Source: CAISDA01 sp050258555
GTDB taxonomy: Bacteria; Bacteroidota; Ignavibacteria; UBA10030; UBA8401
Direction: 5' to 3'
Assembly: GCA_050258555.1 (NCBI GenBank)
Contig: JBLMZA010000159.1
Location: forward strand, 16,124 to 80,123
DNA length: 64,000 nt
The position numbers and the translations under genes were made by a program. Each line of letters opens with the position of its first letter. The first letter of the stretch is position 1. Positions 42,486 through 49,640 of the stretch are shown here, piece after piece. The notes beneath the pieces were generated by a model that saw only the letters and a list, made by a program, of their open reading frames with translations, was not told where the DNA came from and searched no databases.

Positions 42486-44372
42486 ATGATACCTGAAAAC
42501 AAAATTGAAGAAGTCCGGAATGCGACCGACATCGTCGACTATATCGGCCGCTATGTGAAGCTGAAGAAGCGGGGGAAGAGCTATCTCGGCGTCTGTCCGT
42601 TCCATAACGAGAAGACGCCGTCGTTCAACGTGAGCATGGAAAAGCAGATGTACTACTGCTTCGGATGCCACAGAGGCGGCGATGTGATCAAGTTCGCGAT
42701 GGAATGGGACAAGATTTCGTACCCCGAAGCCATCGAGATGCTGGCCGAGCGCGCAGGCATCGCCCTGCCGTCGACCGAGCGCGAGACGGCCGCGGTCAAT
42801 GAAGCCGAGCAGTTTTACCATGCATGCCGGTTTGCCGGACGCTATTTCTACAACAACCTTCAGACACCCGAGGGCAAGTTCGCCCTCGAATATTTCCGCT
42901 CGCGCGGCTTTTCGGACAAGACCATCATTACGTTCGGGCTCGGTTATTCGATGCGGGGATGGGACTCGCTGATGAACCGTGCGAAGGAGGAAGGCATTGC
43001 GGCCGACACGCTCGTGAGAGTGGGCCTGCTCCGCACGCGCGACGACGGCACGCACTACGATGCGTTCCGAGGCCGGGCGATGTTCCCGATCTTCAGCGCC
43101 ACGGGAAAAGTGATCGCATTCGGCGCGCGCAAGATACACGAAGACGATACGGTGCCCGGCAAATACATCAATTCGCCCGAGACGTCGATCTACAAGAAGA
43201 GCCGCGTGCTCTACGGGCTCTCGCAGTCGAAAGAGGCGATCCGCGAAGCCGACGCGGTGATCCTTGTGGAAGGCTACGCCGATCTCATTTCCGTCTTCCA
43301 GGCCGGCGTGAAGAATATCGTCGCATCGAGCGGCACGGCGCTGACCGACGAGCAGATCAAGCTCCTGTCGCGCTATACGAAAAATGTCATTTTTGTGTAC
43401 GATGCGGATTCGGCAGGCGCCAATGCGATGGTGCGCGGCATCGACATGATTCTGGAACAGAACATGGATGTGCGCATCGTGCCGCTTCCTGCCGGAGACG
43501 ATCCGGACTCGTTCGTCAGGGCCAACGGCGGAGAGGAGTTCCGGAAGCTCATCGCGCGGGCGCAGTCGTTCATCGATTTCAAGGCGTCGACATACGAAAA
43601 GGCCGGCAAATTTCAGACGCCGGAAGGACGGGCTGAAGCGGTGCGCGCGCTCGTGCAGACGATCGCCAAAGTGCCGGACCAGCTCAAGCAGTCGTTCTTC
43701 ATCCGCGACCTGGCGGAAAAATACAAGCTCTACGAATCGTCGCTCTACACCGAACTCGACAAGTACGTGAAGCGCGATCCGGCGCAGACGCGCGCCGAGG
43801 CCGCGCCGGTGCAGCATGCGCCGGCGAAGCCGGTCCATTCGGCGCCGGGACCGTCAGTCGCGCCCGATGACGATGAGGACGGGATCTGCACGGAGGAGAA
43901 GGAGCTGCTGAACGCGCTCTTTGAAAATCCCGATGAGATGGTGCCGTTCGTCTTCGGCTCCATCACGATCGAAGAATTCGAATCGAAGCGTGCGAAGGAG
44001 ATCGCGCTGCTCATCGTCGAGCATTTCGAACACGAGGGAAAAGTCGACGCCCGCGCCATGCATGAATCGACGCAGGACGAACGCACGAAGATGCTCATCG
44101 CCGCCTGTTCGTTCGAGCGGTATCAGCTGAGCTCGAAATGGGACTCGATCGGCCACCGTTCCAGCGCCACGCGCCTGTACGAGCAGTCGCTCGGCGCGAT
44201 CAAGGGACTGAAGCGGAGGAACGTCGAAAAGGCGATCGCCGAAAACAGAAGGAGGATGAGGGATGCCCAGCTGCAGGGGGGAGACGTGCTCGAGATGCTG
44301 AAGATTGAAAAGGAATTGTATGCGCAGAAGCAGCTGATTGAAGAGATGAAACTGGTGATAGAGAAGCAATAA
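42486..44372 (+). CDS. dnaG: DNA primase
   Basis: 628 residues from the ATG at 42486. The CHC2 zinc finger is intact (C37, H40, C58, C61: CPFH and CFGCH). The TOPRIM core follows with ILVEGYADLISVF and VYDADSAG, which contain the catalytic Glu and Asp residues. The C-terminal helical DnaB-binding region extends to about 628 and includes a Pro/Ala-rich linker near 440-460. It makes RNA primers at the replication fork. Two copies of a repeated palindrome lie directly after the stop. Confidence 0.95.
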   Translation: MIPENKIEEVRNATDIVDYIGRYVKLKKRGKSYLGVCPFHNEKTPSFNVSMEKQMYYCFGCHRGGDVIKFAMEWDKISYPEAIEMLAERAGIALPSTERETAAVNEAEQFYHACRFAGRYFYNNLQTPEGKFALEYFRSRGFSDKTIITFGLGYSMRGWDSLMNRAKEEGIAADTLVRVGLLRTRDDGTHYDAFRGRAMFPIFSATGKVIAFGARKIHEDDTVPGKYINSPETSIYKKSRVLYGLSQSKEAIREADAVILVEGYADLISVFQAGVKNIVASSGTALTDEQIKLLSRYTKNVIFVYDADSAGANAMVRGIDMILEQNMDVRIVPLPAGDDPDSFVRANGGEEFRKLIARAQSFIDFKASTYEKAGKFQTPEGRAEAVRALVQTIAKVPDQLKQSFFIRDLAEKYKLYESSLYTELDKYVKRDPAQTRAEAAPVQHAPAKPVHSAPGPSVAPDDDEDGICTEEKELLNALFENPDEMVPFVFGSITIEEFESKRAKEIALLIVEHFEHEGKVDARAMHESTQDERTKMLIAACSFERYQLSSKWDSIGHRSSATRLYEQSLGAIKGLKRRNVEKAIAENRRRMRDAQLQGGDVLEMLKIEKELYAQKQLIEEMKLVIEKQ

Positions 44373-44376
44373 AAAA

Positions 44377-44399
44377 GGGGCGAAGCAGCGCTTCGCCCC
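44377..44399. repeat. Repeated 23-bp palindrome, copy 2
   Basis: Identical to copy 1 (arms GGGGCGAAGC and GCTTCGCCCC, loop AGC). It begins 4 nt after the dnaG stop, in the convergent gap before icd. Confidence 0.85.
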
Positions 44400-44428
44400 A
44401 CATGAAAGACAAAAGAAAGATGGAGCAG

Positions 44429-44451
44429 GGGGCGAAGCAGCGCTTCGCCCC
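44429..44451. repeat. Repeated 23-bp palindrome, copy 3
   Basis: Identical to copies 1 and 2 and set 52 bp after copy 2. Both share ACATGA on the right flank. The icd stop (minus strand) is 16 nt further on, so the pair sits between two converging genes. Confidence 0.85.
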
Positions 44452-44466
44452 ACATGACGAGAACGT

Positions 44467-45720
44467 TTACATGTGTGCGACGATTGCGTCTCCGAAGGCG
44501 GAGCAGGAAATTTCTTGTGCTCCCTCCATGAGCCGCGCAAAATCGTACGTCACGGTCTTCGATCCGATCGCGCCGTTGATGCCCTTGAGCACCAGATCGG
44601 CCGCTTCGGTCCATCCCATATACCGGAACATCATTTCGCCGCTCAGAATCACAGAGCCCGGATTCACCTTGTCCTGCCCCGCGTACTTCGGCGCCGTTCC
44701 ATGCGTCGCTTCAAACACCGCATAGCCGTTTTCATAGTTGATGTTGCCGCCCGGCGCGATGCCGATGCCGCCGACCTGCGCCGCAAGCGCATCCGAAATG
44801 TAGTCTCCGTTCAGGTTCAGCGTGGCGATGACGTCGTATTCAGCGGGACGCGTGAGGATCTGCTGGAGGAACGCGTCGGCGATGACATCCTTCATGAGGA
44901 TCTTGCCTTCCGGAACCGTTCCGCCGCACTCGTCCCACGACACGACCTGTCCGGCGAACTCCTTTTTCGCCAGCGCATAGCCCCATTCGCGGAATCCGCC
45001 TTCGGTGAATTTCATGATGTTGCCCTTGTGCACGAGCGTCACGGACTTCCGTTTGTTGTCGATCGCATAGCGGATTGCCGCGCGCACGAGCCGCTCGGTG
45101 CCCTCGATCGAGACCGGCTTGATGCCGATGCTGGAGCTTTCGGGGAAGCGGATCTTTTTCACGCCCATTTCCTTCTGCAGGAAGCCGATCACCTTCTGCA
45201 CCTCGGGCGTTCCGGCCTTCCATTCGATGCCGGCATAAATGTCTTCCGTGTTCTCGCGGAAGATCACCATGTCGATGAGCTCGGGATGCTTCACCGGCGA
45301 GGGCACGCCCGTGAAATACTGCACCGGGCGGAGGCACACATACAGGTCGAGTTCCTGACGCAGCGCGACATTGATCGAGCGGATTCCGCCGCCGATGGGC
45401 GTCGTGAGCGGTCCCTTGATCGCGACAACATACTCTCTGATGGCCGCAAGCGTATCGTCGGGCAGCCAGATCTGTTCGCCGTAGACGCGTGTCGCTTTTT
45501 CGCCGGCGAAGACTTCGAACCATTCGATTCTCCGCCTGCCGCCATAGGCGCGGTCGACCGCCGCATCGAGCACTTTCTTCGAGGCCTTCCAGATGTCCGG
45601 TCCCGTGCCGTCTCCCTCAATGAACGGAATGATGGGCGTGTCGGGCACGCGGATCGTTCCGTGTGCGGCCGTGATGCGTTCTCCTGCGGCAGGAGGCGTC
45701 AGTTTCTGATAGTGAGCCAT
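44467..45720 (-). CDS. icd: NADP-dependent isocitrate dehydrogenase
   Basis: 417 residues. The E. coli-type features are conserved: S115 in IRSINVALRQ, matching the phosphorylated S113; the isocitrate/Mg Asp residues in NGDYISDALA; and the cofactor segment HGTAPKYAGQDKVNPGS, in which the Lys-Tyr pair selects NADP. It converts isocitrate to 2-oxoglutarate. AAAGGA lies about 10 nt before the start. The HIT gene ends 13 nt upstream, so HIT and icd are co-transcribed, and gltA lies just ahead. Confidence 0.97.
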   Translation of the reverse strand: MAHYQKLTPPAAGERITAAHGTIRVPDTPIIPFIEGDGTGPDIWKASKKVLDAAVDRAYGGRRRIEWFEVFAGEKATRVYGEQIWLPDDTLAAIREYVVAIKGPLTTPIGGGIRSINVALRQELDLYVCLRPVQYFTGVPSPVKHPELIDMVIFRENTEDIYAGIEWKAGTPEVQKVIGFLQKEMGVKKIRFPESSSIGIKPVSIEGTERLVRAAIRYAIDNKRKSVTLVHKGNIMKFTEGGFREWGYALAKKEFAGQVVSWDECGGTVPEGKILMKDVIADAFLQQILTRPAEYDVIATLNLNGDYISDALAAQVGGIGIAPGGNINYENGYAVFEATHGTAPKYAGQDKVNPGSVILSGEMMFRYMGWTEAADLVLKGINGAIGSKTVTYDFARLMEGAQEISCSAFGDAIVAHM

Positions 45721-45733
45721 TCCAATGGATCCT

Positions 45734-46159
45734 TTACACGTGTGATGATTGAATGTGAGCGCGAATCCGCTCGGCGGCCTCGCGCATTTTGCCTTCTTCG
45801 TATCGTTTCAGTTTCAGCGTGAATATCACCTCATCGTCCGGAAAGCGGGGCGTGATGTGCATGTGGAAATGGAAGACCGATTGACCGGCGATCACGCCGT
45901 TGTTCGAAAAGAAATTGAAGCCCTGGAGCTTGTACGCATCCACCAGCGCCCGCGTCACGACATGCGCCGCATGCATAATGCCGCCGAGTTCCGATTCGGG
46001 AAGATCGAGGAAGTCCCGGTAATGATGTTTCGGTATGATCAGGGCATGGCCGTAATGAATGGGATTGACATCGAGGATTGCGATGACGTTGTCGTCTTCA
46101 TAGAGGATTTCAGCCGGGACACGACGATTGATAATGTCGCAGAATATACAGGAAGTCAT
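45734..46159 (-). CDS. HIT-family protein (Hint/FHIT-like nucleotide hydrolase)
   Basis: 141 residues from the ATG at 46159 (the frame is open upstream but unlike any family). The N-terminus has the CIFCDI zinc-type opening of bacterial HIT proteins, and the active-site triad HFHMH lies at residues 97-101. HIT proteins hydrolyse AMP-lysine, dinucleoside polyphosphates or related nucleotides. It lies between gltA and icd on the minus strand. Its link to the TCA-cycle genes is probably only operon packing. Confidence 0.9.
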   Translation of the reverse strand: MTSCIFCDIINRRVPAEILYEDDNVIAILDVNPIHYGHALIIPKHHYRDFLDLPESELGGIMHAAHVVTRALVDAYKLQGFNFFSNNGVIAGQSVFHFHMHITPRFPDDEVIFTLKLKRYEEGKMREAAERIRAHIQSSHV

Positions 46160-46210
46160 TGAACAGGCCCGTGTTGATTCGATGCTGGAACAACGATTGA
46201 TTGCAAGCGA

Positions 46211-46243
46211 CGTCCTGCGCGCGCGTGATGCGTGCGCAGGACG
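46211..46243. other. Intergenic hairpin between gltA and the HIT gene
   Basis: Arms CGTCCTGCGC (46211-46220) and GCGCAGGACG (46234-46243). The stem can extend inward by four more pairs with one G-U. It lies 18 nt after the gltA stop on the minus strand and may end or protect that transcript. No U run follows. The loop resembles those at 36486-36518 and 53370-53402. Confidence 0.6.
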
Positions 46244-46260
46244 CTGTCGGTGGGCACCTG

Positions 46261-47406
46261 TTACATGCGTTCGCTGATCGGCGTATATTTCATCGATGTC
46301 TTCCCGATATAATGCGATGCCGGGCGGATCAGGCGGTTGTTCTGATACTGTTCGATGATGTGCGCGGTCCAGCCCGCAACCCGGCTCATGGCAAAGATGC
46401 ACGTGTACATGTCGACCGGAATGCCCAGTGCATAATACACAGACGCCGAATATAAATCAACATTTGGATAAATGGATTTTTCGGATTGTACGATATCCTG
46501 TATCCGGCGCGTCATCGCCGCCCATTTTTCCATATGCTTCTTCTCGCCGAGCTGATAGGCGAACGTCCTGAGAAACTGCGCCCGTGGGTCCTCCAATTTG
46601 TAGACGCGGTGGCCGAAGCCCGGGATCTTTTTCCTGTTGGTGAATTGGTTGCGGACGTACGACTCGACGTTCTCGATCTCGCCGATATGCAGCAGCATGT
46701 TCATCACGTCCTGGTTTGCGCCGCCATGCAGGGGTCCCTTGAGCGTGCCGACCGCCGAGGTGATCGCCGAATAATAGTCGGAGAGCGTTCCCACCGTCAC
46801 ACGCGCGGCGAAGGTCGAAGCGTTGAATTCATGGTCGGCATGCACGATGAGCGCGGCGTCCATGATCTTCGCCTCGTCCTCGTCCGGAGCCGTGCCGCGC
46901 AGAAGATACAGCAGATTGGCCGCATGCGACAGATCGTTCCGCGGATGGAAGGGCGTTTTGCCATTGCGCAGATTGTTGAACGCTCCCACGATCGTCGGCA
47001 TGCGCGATGTGACGAAGATCGCCTTGTCGAGGATCGCGTCGCGTGCCGTGGCGTCGGGCCTCAGGTCGAAGGACGAAAGCATCGAGACCGCCGTGCGGAG
47101 CACTTCCATGGGCAGGGCGGATTTCGGGAGGGAATAGAGCATCTGCATCACTTCGTGGGGGAGTTCTCGGGCGGCCTGCAGCTTTGCCGTGAAGCGGCTC
47201 AATTCCGTGACGGTGGGCAGATGCCCGGTCCAAAGAAGAAACATCGTTTCTTCGAATGTGGAATTGGCCACGAGATCATGAATGTCATACCCGCGATAGA
47301 GGAGCCGGCCTTCGCGGCCGTCGATGAAGCATACCTCCGATTCGCCGGCGATGACATCCTCGAGTCCCGGTTTTTGTGCGACGAGCGGTTCTGGCTGTTC
47401 TACCAT
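46261..47406 (-). CDS. gltA: Citrate synthase
   Basis: 381 residues from 47406; GGAGG sits 5 nt upstream of the start. The frame is open further but without family likeness. Family signatures are conserved: GLEDVIAGESEVCFIDG at the N-terminus, the catalytic-region GPLHGGANQDVM, GFGHRVYKLEDPRA with the second His, and the terminal VAGWTAHIIEQYQNNRLIRP. It condenses oxaloacetate and acetyl-CoA. Length and motifs fit the type II/short dimeric citrate synthases. Together with icd it forms a TCA-cycle cluster. Confidence 0.95.
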   Translation of the reverse strand: MVEQPEPLVAQKPGLEDVIAGESEVCFIDGREGRLLYRGYDIHDLVANSTFEETMFLLWTGHLPTVTELSRFTAKLQAARELPHEVMQMLYSLPKSALPMEVLRTAVSMLSSFDLRPDATARDAILDKAIFVTSRMPTIVGAFNNLRNGKTPFHPRNDLSHAANLLYLLRGTAPDEDEAKIMDAALIVHADHEFNASTFAARVTVGTLSDYYSAITSAVGTLKGPLHGGANQDVMNMLLHIGEIENVESYVRNQFTNRKKIPGFGHRVYKLEDPRAQFLRTFAYQLGEKKHMEKWAAMTRRIQDIVQSEKSIYPNVDLYSASVYYALGIPVDMYTCIFAMSRVAGWTAHIIEQYQNNRLIRPASHYIGKTSMKYTPISERM

Positions 47407-47534
47407 GGATGCCTCCGGATGATAGGGTGAAATCGAGGGAAACAGGCGGTTTTGATCCGTCCTGCATGAGATGTGCACACCAATCCCATAACAAGAAAGG
47501 GAGGTCCGAAGGTTTCCGCACGCTCGGTTTTGCA

Positions 47535-47565
47535 TTGACTCTCTTGACAAATCTTCCTATATTTT
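47535..47565 (+). promoter_or_regulatory. Bacteroidota-type promoter for the TPR gene
   Basis: TTG at 47535-47537, 20 nt, then TATATTTT at 47558-47565. Transcription is expected near 47569, leaving about 58 nt of leader. This is one of the best matches in the window. Confidence 0.6.
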
Positions 47566-47626
47566 AAATCATTACTCAACGATTCCGCGTTATTTCTAAC
47601 CATTTCACAATTAAAAGGATTCAAGA

Positions 47627-49078
47627 ATGAAAGCGATCGTCACCTGGGGCTTGCTGGCTGTTGCCGCGGTCGGATTGCTGACCACCGGTTTCCAGTGTTC
47701 ATCGGCAGAACTGACAAGCGCGCGCCTCTACATCCAGCGCAAGGATTTCCAGAATGCAGAAGCTCAGTTAAAGAAAGAAGTCGAAAAAAATCCCAAGAGC
47801 GAAGAAGGATACTTTCTTCTCGGTCAGGTCCGCTATGAGCTGAAGGATTATAAGGGAATGAAAGACGCATTCGAGAATGCGTCGAAAGTCGGCCAGGCCC
47901 ACAAGAAGGAAATCGACAACCTGACGCTCAGCGCGTGGGGACGTCTCTTTAACCAGGGCGTGGAAGAGATCAACAAGGCGGAAAACGCCGAAGGATTCGA
48001 CAAGGCAATCCAGACGTTCACGATGGCTTCGTACCTCGAACCGGACAGCATGATCAATCAGCGCAACCTCGGTCTTGCATTCTACCGCAAGTCGCAGTAC
48101 GAGAAGAGCGCCCTCGAGCAGAGCATCGCGCCGTTGACCGAATCGTTTGAAAAAGGCAAGGACGTTCTCTCGGCCCGCATTCTCGGTTCGATCTACCTGA
48201 ACAAGGCAGGCGAAGAGAAGGCGAAGTTCACCGAAGCCAACCGCGAAATGATCGAAGGCATGAAAAAGATCGAGAACATCCGCGAGAAGATGAAGGCCGC
48301 CGACGTGAAGTATTATCTCGGACAGCCGACGACGGTCAACAAGCCGGCCGCACCGGCAGCGGCGAAGAAGGGCAAGAAGCCCGCAGCCGCTTCGCAGAAG
48401 GAAGAATGGGTGTACGATCAGTATAAATTGACCGTGGGAGTCGACGGCGACGTCGTCACATCGGTAAAATTTGCGGAGCCCTACAAGCCGACGATCGATT
48501 CGACCATGCACCGCCAGGCGATCGCGGATTTCAGCAAGGCCGTCGAAGTGTACAAGAAGGCCCAGGCCATGTTCCCGGATGATCAGGAAATCTCCGAAAA
48601 CCTGATGAACGCCTACATCGGCGCCGAACGCAACAACGAAGCCCGCACGCTGCTCAACGAGCGCGTCCAGAAGTATCCCAACAGCAAATACGACCATTAC
48701 AACCTGGGCGTGTTCCTGCTGAAGGACGGAGAATTTGAAGGCGCCGTGCAGCAGTTCCAGGCCGCCTATTCGCTCGATACCACGATGACTTCAGCGCTCT
48801 ACAACCTGGCAGCCAGCTACGTGAACTGGGGCGTTTCCATCGCCGAGAACCTCAAGAAGGAAAACGAAGGAAAGCCCGAGAAGGAGCAGAAGGTCAGCGA
48901 TGCGCCGAAGGAAAAGTTCCGCGCAGCGGTGCCGTATCTTGAAAAAGTCGTGGCCGAAAAGACCGACGACGTTCAGATGCTCGAACTTCTTGCGCAGGTG
49001 TATGCGAACCTCGGCCAGCCCGACAAGGCCAAAGCATACTATGAAAAGGCGGATGCAGCGCGCCAGGGGAAAAAGTAA
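47627..49078 (+). CDS. TPR-repeat protein, probable outer-membrane lipoprotein
   Basis: 483 residues. The N-terminus has a hydrophobic segment ending GLLTTGFQC, so Cys24 may be lipidated although the residue before it is Gln rather than Gly, Ala or Ser. TPR-like units run throughout (ARLYIQRKDFQNAEAQLKKEVEKNP, YFLLGQVRYELKDY and, later, HYNLGVFLLKDGEFEGAVQQF). Around residues 240-260 is an Ala/Lys/Pro-rich linker. It probably sits on the periplasmic face of the envelope. It has its own promoter and a strong terminator. Confidence 0.8.
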   Translation: MKAIVTWGLLAVAAVGLLTTGFQCSSAELTSARLYIQRKDFQNAEAQLKKEVEKNPKSEEGYFLLGQVRYELKDYKGMKDAFENASKVGQAHKKEIDNLTLSAWGRLFNQGVEEINKAENAEGFDKAIQTFTMASYLEPDSMINQRNLGLAFYRKSQYEKSALEQSIAPLTESFEKGKDVLSARILGSIYLNKAGEEKAKFTEANREMIEGMKKIENIREKMKAADVKYYLGQPTTVNKPAAPAAAKKGKKPAAASQKEEWVYDQYKLTVGVDGDVVTSVKFAEPYKPTIDSTMHRQAIADFSKAVEVYKKAQAMFPDDQEISENLMNAYIGAERNNEARTLLNERVQKYPNSKYDHYNLGVFLLKDGEFEGAVQQFQAAYSLDTTMTSALYNLAASYVNWGVSIAENLKKENEGKPEKEQKVSDAPKEKFRAAVPYLEKVVAEKTDDVQMLELLAQVYANLGQPDKAKAYYEKADAARQGKK

Positions 49079-49096
49079 TTTTCTCTGAATCAATGT

Positions 49097-49146
49097 AAGG
49101 TGTATGCGCGCGGTCAGCTGATCGGCTGCGCATACACCTTTTTTTT
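49097..49146 (+). terminator. Rho-independent terminator after the TPR gene
   Basis: A perfect 13-bp stem (49097-49109 with 49128-49140) with an 18-nt loop that holds its own palindrome (GGTCAGCTGATC), followed by T to 49146. It begins 19 nt after the stop. Confidence 0.9.
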
Positions 49147-49165
49147 CAGAAAGGACCATATATCC

Positions 49166-49498
49166 ATGTCAAAGCCGCAGCCGGAACAGCCGCAGCAGAT
49201 CAATATCGAGCTGGGTGAGAAGGAAGCCGAGGGGATTTATTCGAATCTTGCGATCATTACGCACTCTCCGGCGGAATTCGTCATCGATTTCACGCGCATC
49301 CTTCCCGGGGTGCCCAAGGCGCGCGTGCATGCGCGCATCGTCATGACGCCCCAGCATGCGAAGCTACTGAAGAACGCCCTCGAGGACAACCTCAGAAAAT
49401 ACGAGGAAAAATTCGGGGAGATTACGATCGCCGGCGAAGAAATGAGCGCGCCGCCGTTCGGATTCCAGATTCCCAAGAAGGACGAAAAGATCAACTGA
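49166..49498 (+). CDS. DUF3467 protein
   Basis: 110 residues from the ATG at 49166, with AAAGGA about 6-11 nt upstream. The DUF3467 core is clear: YSNLAIITHSPAEFVIDF, then a PGVPKARVHARIVMTPQHAK segment. The function of the family is unknown; it is common in FCB and other bacteria as a lone small cytoplasmic gene. A short proline- and glutamine-rich N-terminal tail (SKPQPEQPQQ) precedes the domain. Terminators flank it on both sides, so it is monocistronic. Confidence 0.88.
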   Translation: MSKPQPEQPQQINIELGEKEAEGIYSNLAIITHSPAEFVIDFTRILPGVPKARVHARIVMTPQHAKLLKNALEDNLRKYEEKFGEITIAGEEMSAPPFGFQIPKKDEKIN

Positions 49499-49574
49499 CC
49501 GTGCGGCCGCCTGAATGCAAAGGCGACCGCTCCCGCAATATATACCGACATCCTGCTTAAGTTTTCGTGAAAGG

Positions 49575-49613
49575 AGCCGATGATTTTCGATACATGAGAT
49601 CATCGGCTTTTTT
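49575..49613 (+). terminator. Rho-independent terminator after the DUF3467 gene
   Basis: A 10-bp perfect stem (AGCCGATGAT at 49575-49584 with ATCATCGGCT at 49599-49608), a 14-nt loop, and six T to 49613. Confidence 0.9.
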
Positions 49614-49640
49614 ATTTTCAGCAACAAACGAAAAACAAGT

